Below are positions 22,640-31,661 of a stretch of DNA of 64,000 bases, piece after piece (the first letter of the stretch is position 1; each line of letters begins with the position of its first letter). The stretch covers positions 3,596,001-3,660,000 of the forward strand of contig NZ_CP024985.1 of assembly GCF_002803845.1 (NCBI RefSeq), given 5' to 3'. The translations under genes and the position numbers were made by a program. This DNA is from Streptomyces lavendulae subsp. lavendulae. Lineage in GTDB: Bacteria > Actinomycetota > Actinomycetes > Streptomycetales > Streptomycetaceae. The notes under the pieces are model-generated. The model had not been told where the DNA came from. It saw nothing but the letters and a program-made list of their open reading frames with translations, and made no database searches.

Positions 22640-25357
22640 TCAGCCGCCCGCCTGGTAACTCGCCGTGGCCTTCTCGAAGACGTCGGTGACCTTGTCCTCC
22701 TCGTCCTTGGGTCCGGTCACCATGACGACGTGGTAGCTCCCGCCGAGGGCGACGACGAAGTTGCGCGCCAGGACGGACCGGCCCGTCGAATCGATCCAGG
22801 TGTAGCGGCCGGTGACGCGCAACTGACCGGCGACCGTGGTGCTCTTGACGTCCCCCGACTCCGCCCAGGTGGAGTTGCGGTACGGCGACAGCTCCGGCTC
22901 CTTGTCCTGCTGGTAGGCCTTCGGGTCCGGGTTGCCCTCGACCCGGTCCCGGCCGGGGACCACGACCAGGGTGAACGCGCCCTGCGTGTAGCGCACCTGG
23001 CCGGCCTCGTTGATGCTCCGGCGGGTCCAGCCCCGGGGGACGGCGACCGTGAAGTGCTCCGGGTCCCGCTCCAGGGTGTAGCCCTCGGGGGCGTTCGCCT
23101 GCGGGGTGGCGCCGGGGGTCCCGCCGGGGGTCGCGGAGGGGCCGCGGCTCGGGGTCCCCGCGCCCGGGGCGGAGCCGGACGGGCTCGGGCCGGCCGGGCT
23201 CTGCGCGGCGGTGGGCTGCTGGGCCTGCCGGCCGCCGGGGTCGGCGGAACGCGGCATGAACAGCAGCGCGTAGGCGACGGCGGCGGCCATCAGGGCCAGT
23301 ACGCCGACCAGCAGGGTCCGGCCGAGGGAGCGGGGCCCGCGCGGGGCGGCGGGGTTGCGGTGGCGGCCGTGCAGGTCGCCGCGGCGGCGGACGACGGGCA
23401 GCCGGGCGGGGTCGGGCTCCGGCGCGGGCAGCAGCACGGCCTGGTCCCCGTCGGGCTCCGGCGCGGAGCGCACGAGGGAGCGCAGCCAGCCGCGCAGCTC
23501 CTCGAAGTCGGGGCGTTCGGTGGGGTCCTGGCGCAGCAGCGACTCCACGACGGGGCGCAGCGGGCCGCACTCCTCGGCGAAGGCGGGCGGCTCCGCGCAG
23601 ACCATCTCGACCAGTTCGGCGACGCTGTCCTCGGGGTACGGGGCGTGCCCCTGGACCGCGCGGTAGAGCAGGGAGCCGAGGGCCCACAGGTCGGTGGCCG
23701 GGCCGACGGGCGCGGCCAGCTGCCAGTGCCCGTGGACGGGCCCGGCCTGCTCGGGCGCCCAGCGCTCGGTGACGGGGCCGATGACGGCCATCCGCGTCTG
23801 CCGGGCCCGCTCGGCGTCCAGCCCGGTACGCGGCCCCCCACCCCAACCGCCGCCGACTCCCCCGGCCGGAACGGCCCGGGGCCGCTCCGGTACGTCCTGC
23901 GACCGCTCCGCGGCGACCGGGGGTGCCCCCGGCTCGCCCGGCCCCCGGCCCGGCGCGGCCGGAGGCGAGCCGGGGAAAACCTGCGGGCGGTCCGGGGCGG
24001 CGCCCGGCGCGGGGGGAGCGTCGGCCTGGCGGTAGCCCTGCGGGAGGGCGAGCCGGGCGGGCAGCGCGGACGGCGCCCCGGCCTCCCCACCCCGCCGCCC
24101 GGACCACGGCTCCGCCTCCGGCGGGTACGACTCGGCCGACTCCCGCCGGTCGGTCTCCTGCGCGTCCGGCTCCTGACGGTACGACTCCTGGCGGTACGGC
24201 TCCTGACGGTACGATTCCTCCGCGTACCCACCCTCTCCTTCCGGAACCTGCCGGTACGACGCCGACGCGTCCGGGCCCTGCCGGTACGGCTCCTGGCGGT
24301 CGGGCCCCTGCGTGGGCGGGGCCTCTGCTGCCGGCTCCGGGTTCGGGTCGTGTTCCGCGGGGCGGCGGGGGGTGGCGCCGTGCCAGGGGGACGGGGTGGT
24401 GGTGTCCGGGCCGCCGTACGGGTACGCGTACTCCTGCGGCAGGTTGGCCCCGGTCGGCGGCAGTTGCGGCACCACCACCGGCCCGCGCTCGCCCCGGTCC
24501 CGCGCCACCTTGGCGGCAGCGGCCCGGCTCCCGGCCCGGTAGGCCGCGACGGTTCCGGCCCGGGCGGCGGCTTCCGCGGCGGCCGGGTCCTCCGGGGGGT
24601 GTGCGGGCTCCGGGGGACGTGCGGGCTCCGGGACGATGTGGTCGGAGTAGCGCGGCCCGGTGTCGTACCCCGGCGCCACGAGGGGCGCGTACACCGGCTC
24701 CTCGGCCGGGGGACCGGGGGCCGGCGGGGCTTCGCCCCCTCCGGTGCCGGGACCCGCTTCCCCGCCCGGTTCGGGCCCGGGCCCGGGCTCGGGCTCCGGC
24801 ACCGGGTCGTACCCGCACAGGGCCTCCTCGGCCGCCCCCGCCGCGAGCCCGGTCAGGACGACCCGCCCGTCCTCGCATATCAGCACGGTCCGGACGGTGA
24901 TGTTGCGGTGCGTCCAGCCGTGGGCGTGCAGCACGCGCAGCGCGGTCAGTACGTCGGAGGCCACCTCCGCCGCCCGGTAGGGGCTCAGCGGTTCATCGGC
25001 GATCAGCGCGGCGAGCGGCCTGGCGGGGACGAGTTCGCTCACTATCCACAGCGACTCCCCCTCCGCGAACACGTCGAAGACCTGGTCCAGCCGGGGGTGG
25101 TCCGGTACGGAGGCGGCGGCCTGGGCGGCGGCGATCGCCCTGCGCACCGCGGGGAGTTCCCCGGCCGCTCCCGCCCGGGCGGGGGTCCCGTCGAGCAGCT
25201 CCGCGTCGACGACCTCGGGCAACGGCACCTGGCGCACGAGGACTTCCTGACCGCTGCGCGTGTCGAAGGCGCGGGTCTCTATCAGCTCGTACTCGTCGGA
25301 GGGCGGCAGCGGCAGGCGGTAGCGCTCGGCCAGGATCCGGCCCGCGTACTCCTCCAC
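22640..25357 (-). CDS. transmembrane pseudokinase with split kinase domain
   Basis: A 905-residue homologue of its kinase neighbours whose catalytic motifs are all altered. The glycine loop is absent. The ATP Lys position is Arg42 (VLVRQV). HRD is HRN (150-152), and the DFG region reads TGLAAG (169-174). Between the catalytic loop and the activation segment there is an insert of about 335 residues (184-520), rich in Pro/Glu/Gly and with YRQEP-type repeats. The C-lobe then resumes with WAPEQ (533) and DLWALGSLLYRAVQGHAPYP. A membrane helix lies at 679-700, followed by an outside domain with FTVAVPRGWTRRS, similar to its neighbours. It may regulate or scaffold the two active kinases beside it (inference). 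Confidence 0.85.
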   Translation of the reverse strand: MEEYAGRILAERYRLPLPPSDEYELIETRAFDTRSGQEVLVRQVPLPEVVDAELLDGTPARAGAAGELPAVRRAIAAAQAAASVPDHPRLDQVFDVFAEGESLWIVSELVPARPLAALIADEPLSPYRAAEVASDVLTALRVLHAHGWTHRNITVRTVLICEDGRVVLTGLAAGAAEEALCGYDPVPEPEPGPGPEPGGEAGPGTGGGEAPPAPGPPAEEPVYAPLVAPGYDTGPRYSDHIVPEPARPPEPAHPPEDPAAAEAAARAGTVAAYRAGSRAAAAKVARDRGERGPVVVPQLPPTGANLPQEYAYPYGGPDTTTPSPWHGATPRRPAEHDPNPEPAAEAPPTQGPDRQEPYRQGPDASASYRQVPEGEGGYAEESYRQEPYRQESYRQEPDAQETDRRESAESYPPEAEPWSGRRGGEAGAPSALPARLALPQGYRQADAPPAPGAAPDRPQVFPGSPPAAPGRGPGEPGAPPVAAERSQDVPERPRAVPAGGVGGGWGGGPRTGLDAERARQTRMAVIGPVTERWAPEQAGPVHGHWQLAAPVGPATDLWALGSLLYRAVQGHAPYPEDSVAELVEMVCAEPPAFAEECGPLRPVVESLLRQDPTERPDFEELRGWLRSLVRSAPEPDGDQAVLLPAPEPDPARLPVVRRRGDLHGRHRNPAAPRGPRSLGRTLLVGVLALMAAAVAYALLFMPRSADPGGRQAQQPTAAQSPAGPSPSGSAPGAGTPSRGPSATPGGTPGATPQANAPEGYTLERDPEHFTVAVPRGWTRRSINEAGQVRYTQGAFTLVVVPGRDRVEGNPDPKAYQQDKEPELSPYRNSTWAESGDVKSTTVAGQLRVTGRYTWIDSTGRSVLARNFVVALGGSYHVVMVTGPKDEEDKVTDVFEKATASYQAGG
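24146..24298 (-). repeat. degenerate YRQEP coding repeats in pseudokinase insert
   Basis: Codons for about seven short units built on (E/S)(P/S)YRQ occur within 50 residues (residues about 354-404). In DNA they appear as repeated GGTACGRCTCCTG-like blocks. They lie in the low-complexity insert and probably vary between strains. Confidence 0.65.
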
Positions 25358-25474
25358 ATCGCCTCCCCCGAGTGCGGGGGCACCTCCCGGCGGCAGCCGA
25401 CGAGGGGTCCCCCGTGGCCCCGTTGAACACGATACGTCGCCCGGGGCGCCCGCGTCCCGGGCTTGCGAGGCCCG

Positions 25475-28159
25475 TCAGCCCAACGACTGGAAGGTCTGGA
25501 ACGCCGTGTTGCGCAGCTGCGTGCATTCCGGGCCGTCCCACTGGTCGGCAGCGCAGGTGATCATGATCGCGTAGCCGTGCTTCGCGTCCATCCGGAAGCC
25601 CCGGTCGAGGACCCGGACCTTGACGCCCTTCTGCTCCCGCTCGAACTCCCAGTCGGCGACGGTCGGATAGCCCCGGTACTCGACGGATTCCAGGCGGACG
25701 AGGTGGTAGCCCTTGCTGCTGCCGGCCACGCCGGGGGCTATCTCCAGCCAGGCGGCGCGGGCGTCGGAGCCCGGGCTGTCGGTGTAGTCGACCTGGATGC
25801 GCGGGAACCCGCCGTCTCGGCTGTAGATGGCACCGGAGTCCTGGCCCGCGGTGTCGGTCTGGTGGAAGCCCTCGGGCATCCCCATCGAGAAGTGGTAGCG
25901 GAGGTCCGTCACCGTGCTGAACCCGGCGGGGAGGGCGCCGCCGGGGTTGCCCGGGCTGGCGCCCTGGCCCTGGCTGCTCTGTCCCTGGCCGGCGTCCTGG
26001 CCCTGGCCCTGCCCCTGGGACTGCCCCTGGCCGGGGTCTCCGCCCGGGGCGCCGCCGGACGCGGCCGGGCTCGGGCCGGCGGACGGCGAGGAACCGGCCG
26101 AGGCGGCCGGGGAGGCCGCGGGCGGGGTGGCGGGGGCCTGGCCGCCGGGGGACTTGGCCCCGGACGCGACGGGGGTGGGCCCGCCCTTGCCCTCGTTCTT
26201 GCGGCCGGAGTCCTTGTCGCCGCCGCTGACGAGGTAGCCGATCAGCGTGCCGAGCACGGCCAGGACGACGACCACGCCGGCTATCGCGAGCACGATGGTG
26301 CGGCGCGACATCACGTCGGTGAGCGGCGCCTTCACCGGTGCGGGCCTGGCCGGAGGGGCCGCGGCAGCGGCGGCGGCCGCCTTGCGGGCCGACTTCAGGG
26401 CGGCGCGGGTGCGTTCGCGCTGTTCGCGGTCCCGCCGCTCGCGTTCCTTCTTCGCCGCCTTCTCGGCGGCCTTCTCCGCCTCGGCGTCCGCCTTGGTGAG
26501 GGATATCGCCCGGGTCTCCTCCACCGGCGGGGCCGGCTCGGGGACCGGTTCGGGCTCGGGGTCGGGGGCGTTGAGCACCGCCGTGAGCATCGCCCTGGCA
26601 CCGTCGTCGTCCAGCCGCCCGGCCGGGTCCTTGACCAGCAGCCCGTAGATGATCTCGGTCAGCGGACCGGCGTTCTTCGGCGGGTCCACCGGCTCGGTCA
26701 TCACGGCGGTGAGGGTGGCGAGCGCGGAGCCCTTGTCGTACGGGGGCACGCCTTCCACGGCCGCGTACAGGAGTCCGCCGAGGGACCACATGTCGGCGGG
26801 CGGGCCGGGCTTCTGTCCGCGGGCGCGTTCGGGGGAGATGTAGGAGGGGGCGCCGACGAGCATGCCGGTGGAGGTGATCGAGGGGTCTCCCTCGACCTGC
26901 GCGATGCCGAAGTCGGTGAGGACGACGCGGCCGCTCGCGGCGATGAGCACGTTGGACGGCTTCACGTCGCGGTGCAGGATGCCCTGGCCGTGGGCGGCCC
27001 GGAGCACGTCGAGGACCGCGAGGCCGACCTCGGCGGCGCGGCGCGGGGTCAGGGGCCCGTTCTCCCGGACGAACTCGGCGAGGGAGGCGCCCTCGACGAG
27101 CTCCATGACGATCCAGGGGCGGCCGTCCTCGTCGACGACGTCGAAGACGGTGACGGCGCCCTCGCTGCGGATCCGCGCGATGGCCTTGGCCTCGCGGAGG
27201 GTGCGGGTGATGAGGCGGCGCTTCTCGTCCTCGTCGACGCCGGTGCTGAAGCGGAGTTCCTTGACGGCGACGGTGCGTCCGAGGACTTCGTCCTCGGCCC
27301 GCCACACGGTGCCCATGCCGCCCTTGCCGAGGACGGCCCCGAGCCGGTACCGGCGGGCGAGCAGCCGCCCCCGGTCCTTGCCGTCGTCGGCCGAACCGCC
27401 GTCAGCGTCCTTGCCGACGGCCTCCGCCGCGGAACCGGACTTGACGGGCGAGGCCTTGCCCTCCGTCACCCCACCACGGCCGGACCCGGCCTTCGCGCCG
27501 TCACCCTTCCCGTCCGCCGATCGGGGCTTCGAGTCGTCAACGACCTCGCCCGACGGGCGTGAAGCGGCGCGCACGGACGGGTCCGCCCCCTCGTCGGCAG
27601 CGTCTGCCGCAGCAGCAGGCTTCGGGCCCGCCGAGCCGGCCCCGGCGTCATCGGCCGAGGCGTCGGCCGACCCGGGCTTCGAGTCCTCGGCGGCCCCGCC
27701 CGACGGGCGCGCGGCGGCGGGCTTCACGGCTGCCGAGCCGGACCCGGCGTCACCTGCCGAGCCGTCGGCCGACCCGGACTTCGAACCGTCAGCGGTCGTG
27801 CCCGACCCACCGGAAGCGGAACGCGCCCCCGGCTTCGTGCCCGCCGAGCCGGACCCGGCGTCAGCGGCGGACCCGGACTTCGAGTCGTCAGCGGCCCCGC
27901 CCGACCCACCGGAAGCGGAACGCGCCCCAGGCTTCGCGGCTGCCGAGCCGTCACGGCCGGGAGCGGACCCGGCGTCAGCGGCGGAGGCGTCGGCCGGCCC
28001 GGACTCCGGGTTGGCATCGGCGGCATCCGCCGCGGCAGCGGAGCGCGCCTTCGGCACCCTCACGGGCCCGGACGCGGTCGCCGCGTCACCGTCCAGCTCC
28101 GCCGCAGGCGACCCGGCTGGCGCCCCGGCAGGCGATTCGGTGTGCTCCGGCTTCGACAT
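25475..28159 (-). CDS. transmembrane Ser/Thr protein kinase with repetitive N-terminus
   Basis: An 894-residue kinase. Residues 1-265 are low complexity (Ala, Ser, Asp, Gly, Lys) with four imperfect repeats. The kinase domain (about 271-530) is intact: GKGGMGTVW, VAVKELRF, HRDVKPSNVLI, LTDFGIA. A basic Ala-rich segment precedes one membrane helix (near residue 615), then an outside Gly/Gln-rich linker (GQGQ repeats) and a domain of about 145 residues ending with a Cys pair. An N-terminal extension before the kinase domain is rare among bacterial kinases. ATG 28159 has AGAGGGG in front; a start 32 codons earlier lacks support. First in transcription order of the three-gene run. Confidence 0.92.
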   Translation of the reverse strand: MSKPEHTESPAGAPAGSPAAELDGDAATASGPVRVPKARSAAAADAADANPESGPADASAADAGSAPGRDGSAAAKPGARSASGGSGGAADDSKSGSAADAGSGSAGTKPGARSASGGSGTTADGSKSGSADGSAGDAGSGSAAVKPAAARPSGGAAEDSKPGSADASADDAGAGSAGPKPAAAADAADEGADPSVRAASRPSGEVVDDSKPRSADGKGDGAKAGSGRGGVTEGKASPVKSGSAAEAVGKDADGGSADDGKDRGRLLARRYRLGAVLGKGGMGTVWRAEDEVLGRTVAVKELRFSTGVDEDEKRRLITRTLREAKAIARIRSEGAVTVFDVVDEDGRPWIVMELVEGASLAEFVRENGPLTPRRAAEVGLAVLDVLRAAHGQGILHRDVKPSNVLIAASGRVVLTDFGIAQVEGDPSITSTGMLVGAPSYISPERARGQKPGPPADMWSLGGLLYAAVEGVPPYDKGSALATLTAVMTEPVDPPKNAGPLTEIIYGLLVKDPAGRLDDDGARAMLTAVLNAPDPEPEPVPEPAPPVEETRAISLTKADAEAEKAAEKAAKKERERRDREQRERTRAALKSARKAAAAAAAAPPARPAPVKAPLTDVMSRRTIVLAIAGVVVVLAVLGTLIGYLVSGGDKDSGRKNEGKGGPTPVASGAKSPGGQAPATPPAASPAASAGSSPSAGPSPAASGGAPGGDPGQGQSQGQGQGQDAGQGQSSQGQGASPGNPGGALPAGFSTVTDLRYHFSMGMPEGFHQTDTAGQDSGAIYSRDGGFPRIQVDYTDSPGSDARAAWLEIAPGVAGSSKGYHLVRLESVEYRGYPTVADWEFEREQKGVKVRVLDRGFRMDAKHGYAIMITCAADQWDGPECTQLRNTAFQTFQSLG
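27518..28000 (-). repeat. imperfect 32-50-residue coding repeats in kinase N-terminus
   Basis: About four units (residues 54-214) share the pattern ADAGSGSA-x-KP-x-A-x-SGG, then DSKxGSAD. The DNA repeats are correspondingly imperfect. They form a flexible, acidic/basic alternating tail before the kinase domain. Confidence 0.75.
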
Positions 28160-28309
28160 GCGTCCCCTCTGCGTTCGTGCAGCCTGCCCCGGCTGCCCCG
28201 GCAGCCGCCGGGGGGCACGGTAACCCACCCCGGCAGAAACCTCATTGTTGCTCACTCCGCATCGGACGGAAGCCCCGGGTCCGACGGTTCCCCCCGCCGC
28301 ATCGCGGAG

Positions 28310-30016
28310 TTACAACGGAACGATGTCCGGCGCCCCCAGCCGCGCCGCGTCCGCCGTCTGGTCGTCCGGCTGGCGCTGGGATTCGCGCTCCGCCTGGACC
28401 CTCTTCTCGTAGTGCTCGACCTCCTTCTCGATCTGCTGCTTGTCCCACCCCAGAACCGGAGCCATCAATTCCGCACACTCGCGGGCCGATCGGGTCCCCC
28501 GGTCGAAGGTCTCGATCGAGATCCGGGTCCGCCGCGTCAGGACGTCGTCCAGGTGCCGGGCCCCCTCGTGCGAGGCGGCGTAGACGACCTCGGCCCGCAG
28601 GTAGTCGTCCGCCCCGGTCAGCGCCTCGCCCAGGCTCGGGTCGGCCGCGATCAGTTCGAGGATCTCCTCCGTCAGGGATCCGTACCGGTTCAACAGGTGC
28701 TCCACCCGCACCACATGGAGCCCCGTACGCGCCGCCGTCCGCGCGCGGGCGTTCCACAGGGCCCGGTACCCCTCGGCCCCCACCAGCGGCACGTCCTCCG
28801 TGACGCACTCCGCCACCCGCCGGTCGAGCCCGTGCACCGCCTCGTCGACCGCGTCCTTGGCCATCACCCGGTACGTCGTGTACTTGCCGCCGGCCACCAC
28901 CACCAGTCCCGGCACGGGATGGGCCACGGTGTGCTCGCGCGAGAGCTTGCTCGTCGCGTCCGACTCCCCGGCCAGCAGCGGCCGCAGGCCCGCGTAGACC
29001 CCCTGGACGTCGTCCCGGGTCAGCGGCACCGCCAGCACCGAGTTCACGTGTTCCAGCAGGTAGTCGATGTCCGCGCTCGAAGCGGCCGGGTGGGCCTTGT
29101 CCAGGTCCCAGTCGGTGTCGGTGGTGCCCACGATCCAGTGGCGGCCCCACGGGATGACGAACAGCACCGACTTCTCCGTCCGCAGGATCAGCCCGGTGCT
29201 CGAATGGATGCGGTCCTTCGGGACGACCAGGTGGATCCCCTTCGACGCCCGGACGTGGAACATCCCGCGCTCGCCGATGAGCGCCTGGGTGTCGTCGGTC
29301 CACACCCCGGTCGCGTTGACCACCTGCTGGGCGCGGATCTCGTACTCCCCGCCGCCCTCCACGTCCTGGACCCGGGCGCCCACCACCCGTTCGCCCTCGC
29401 GCAGGAAGCCGACCACCCTCGCCCGGTTGGCGCAGTGCGCCCCGTACGCGGCGGACGTCCGCACGAGGGTGGCGACGTAGCGCGCGTCGTCCATCTGGGC
29501 GTCGTAGTACTGCAGGGCGCCCACGAGCGCGTCCTTGCGCAGGGCCGGGGCGATCCGCAGCGCCCTGCGGCGCGAGAGGTGCCGGTGGGTGGGCAGGCCG
29601 CGCCCGTGCCCGCTGGAGAAGGACATGGCGTCGTAGAGGGCCACGCCCGAACCGGCGTAGAAACGCTCCCAGGCCTTGTGCTGGAGCGGGTACAGGAACG
29701 GCACCGGCTTCACCAGGTGCGGGGCGAGGCGCTCCAGCAGCAGGCCGCGCTCCTTCAGCGCCTCGCGCACGAGCGCGAAGTCGAGCATCTCCAGGTACCT
29801 GAGCCCGCCGTGAATGAGCTTGCTCGACCGGCTCGACGTGCCGGACGCCCAGTCCCTGGCCTCCACCAGACCCGTCGACAGGCCCCGGGTGACCGCGTCC
29901 AGCGCCGTGCCGGCGCCGACCACCCCCGCACCGACGACCAGCACGTCCAGTTCCCGCTCGGCCATCCGGGCGAGCGCCTCCGCGCGCTGCGCCGGTCCCA
30001 GTGTCGCTGTCCTCAC
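28310..30016 (-). CDS. glpD: aerobic glycerol-3-phosphate dehydrogenase
   Basis: A 568-residue FAD enzyme that oxidises sn-glycerol 3-phosphate to dihydroxyacetone phosphate and feeds electrons to the quinone pool at the membrane. The FAD fold VLVVGAGVVGAGTALDA is near residue 25, followed by the family's GLVEARDWASGTSSRSSKLIHGGLRYLE. Length and the C-terminal helical domain (from about 390) fit GlpD. GTG 30016 has GGGAGGC in front. No glpK or glpF is adjacent here. It is divergent from a nucleotide-sugar dehydrogenase gene across a 276-bp gap. Confidence 0.95.
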   Translation of the reverse strand: MRTATLGPAQRAEALARMAERELDVLVVGAGVVGAGTALDAVTRGLSTGLVEARDWASGTSSRSSKLIHGGLRYLEMLDFALVREALKERGLLLERLAPHLVKPVPFLYPLQHKAWERFYAGSGVALYDAMSFSSGHGRGLPTHRHLSRRRALRIAPALRKDALVGALQYYDAQMDDARYVATLVRTSAAYGAHCANRARVVGFLREGERVVGARVQDVEGGGEYEIRAQQVVNATGVWTDDTQALIGERGMFHVRASKGIHLVVPKDRIHSSTGLILRTEKSVLFVIPWGRHWIVGTTDTDWDLDKAHPAASSADIDYLLEHVNSVLAVPLTRDDVQGVYAGLRPLLAGESDATSKLSREHTVAHPVPGLVVVAGGKYTTYRVMAKDAVDEAVHGLDRRVAECVTEDVPLVGAEGYRALWNARARTAARTGLHVVRVEHLLNRYGSLTEEILELIAADPSLGEALTGADDYLRAEVVYAASHEGARHLDDVLTRRTRISIETFDRGTRSARECAELMAPVLGWDKQQIEKEVEHYEKRVQAERESQRQPDDQTADAARLGAPDIVPL

Positions 30017-30292
30017 GGCTGCCTCCCGTTGGTGCGGGCCGAACCCGCTCGATGCGGGTGATCCCGCTCACATCTCCCGTTTCACGATTCTGACCGGCCG
30101 CACCGACATCAGCCACCGGCTGTGGACAACACAACGGTAGCCACCGCCCCGCAATGCGACATATCTGTCATATATACGCCTAGTGTGACATTGCGCCAGC
30201 TCCCGGCAGCCTCCGGACCCGTCCGGAGGCCCCGCTCCCGGGACGCGCGCGCACCGCCCCCTCATGCCAGGGAAGGGAAGGGACGGCCCCCC
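30017..30292. promoter_or_regulatory. divergent control region between glpD and nucleotide-sugar dehydrogenase
   Basis: A 276-bp gap with a locally A/T-rich patch (30155-30200), unusual here. It contains GACATATCTGTC (a short palindrome) and TGTCA-N15-TGACA. A TAGTGT -10-like hexamer near 30182 would serve the rightward gene, giving a leader of about 100 bases. A regulator site is likely but cannot be assigned. Confidence 0.45.
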
Positions 30293-31522
30293 ATGCCCGC
30301 AGATCTCGCCGTCATCGGACTCGGCCACCTCGGCCTCCCCCTCGCCCAGGCGGCCGTCGCCGCCGGGATCGAGACCATCGGCTACGACAGCGGCCCCACC
30401 ACGGACAGCACCCTCAGCGCAGCCGAGATCCGCCGCATGTCGGCGGCCGGCTTCCGGGTGACCACCAACGCCACCGACCTCGGCCGGGTCCGCACCGCCG
30501 TCGTCTGCGCCCCCACCCAGCTCGGCGCCGACCGGGCGCTGGACCTCTCCGCCGTCGGCGAGGCGGGCCGCACGCTCGCCGCCCGGCTGCGCCCGCACAC
30601 CACGGTGATCCTCGAATCCGCCGTCCATCCGGGCGTCACCGAGGACTACCTGCGCCCCATCCTGGAGAGCGGCTCCGGACTGCGCGCCGGGCGCGACTTC
30701 CACCTGGCCTACTCCCCCTCCCGCCACGACCCCGGCAACCGCACCCACGGCATCGCCAACACCCCCAAGGTCATCGGCGGCCTCACCCCCGCCTGCACCG
30801 AATCCGCGCACGCCTTCTACGCCCGCCTCACCGAGAAGGTGGTGCGCGCCCGCGGGCTGCGCGAGGCCGAGACGGTCCAGCTCCTGGAGACCAACTACCG
30901 GCACGTGAACATCGCGCTCATGAACGAGATGGCGGTCCTCTGCCACGACCTCGGCGTGGACCTCTGGGACGTCGTCCGGTGCGCCGAGACCAAGCCGTAC
31001 GGGTTCCAGGCCTTCCGCCCCGGCCCGGGCGTCGGCGGCCACGGCGTCCCCCTCGACCCCAACTACCTCCCGCACACCACCCGCACCCCCGGACACCCGC
31101 TGCGCATGGTCGGCCTGGCGCAGGAGATCAACAACCGGATGCCGCAATACGTCATCCAGCGCTCGGCCACCCTGCTGAACGAGCACGGAAAATCCGCCCG
31201 CGGCGCCCGCGTCCTGCTGCTCGGCGTCACCTACAAGCAGGACCTCGCCGACCAGGAGGGCTCCCCGGCCCGCGAGATCGCCAGCCGGCTCCTCGACCTC
31301 GGGGCCCTGGTCAGCTACCACGACCCGTACATCACGGGCTGGCGGGTGCGCGACCGGCCCGTGCCGCGTGCCGATTCGCTCTACGAGGCCGCCGCCAACG
31401 CCGACCTGACGATCCTGCTCCAGCACCACCGCACGTACGACCTCCAGGGGCTCGCGGTGAAGGCCCAGCTGCTCCTCGACACCCGGGGCGCCAGCCCGGC
31501 CGGCGCCGCCCACCGCCTCTGA
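30293..31522 (+). CDS. nucleotide-sugar dehydrogenase homologue (WecC/UDP-GDH family) lacking the catalytic Cys
   Basis: A 409-residue member of the UDP-glucose/UDP-ManNAc dehydrogenase family. The N-terminal NAD fold LAVIGLGHLGLPLAQA, the central helix ETNYRHVNIALMNEMA and the C-terminal domain (LLGVTYKQDLADQEGSPA) all match the WecC branch. The catalytic thiol motif, GGHC in this branch, reads GGHG: Gly251 (codon GGC at 31043-31045) takes the place of the Cys that carries the thiohemiacetal. The frame is otherwise intact, so this is unlikely to be decay. It may perform only the first oxidation, bind sugar nucleotides, or be inactive. ATG 30293 is preceded by GGGAAGGGA. No other sugar genes adjoin. 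Confidence 0.85.
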   Translation: MPADLAVIGLGHLGLPLAQAAVAAGIETIGYDSGPTTDSTLSAAEIRRMSAAGFRVTTNATDLGRVRTAVVCAPTQLGADRALDLSAVGEAGRTLAARLRPHTTVILESAVHPGVTEDYLRPILESGSGLRAGRDFHLAYSPSRHDPGNRTHGIANTPKVIGGLTPACTESAHAFYARLTEKVVRARGLREAETVQLLETNYRHVNIALMNEMAVLCHDLGVDLWDVVRCAETKPYGFQAFRPGPGVGGHGVPLDPNYLPHTTRTPGHPLRMVGLAQEINNRMPQYVIQRSATLLNEHGKSARGARVLLLGVTYKQDLADQEGSPAREIASRLLDLGALVSYHDPYITGWRVRDRPVPRADSLYEAAANADLTILLQHHRTYDLQGLAVKAQLLLDTRGASPAGAAHRL

Positions 31523-31661
31523 CACCGGCCCCGTCCGGTGCCCGGAAATCCCCCGTCGGATGTCGTCGCCCCCTGCTAGCCTGCGGCGTCACTTATCCCG
31601 CACTTACGACCGACCGACGTACGTGCGTGCGTGTTTCCCGAATCCCTGGGGGGGATTTCCG

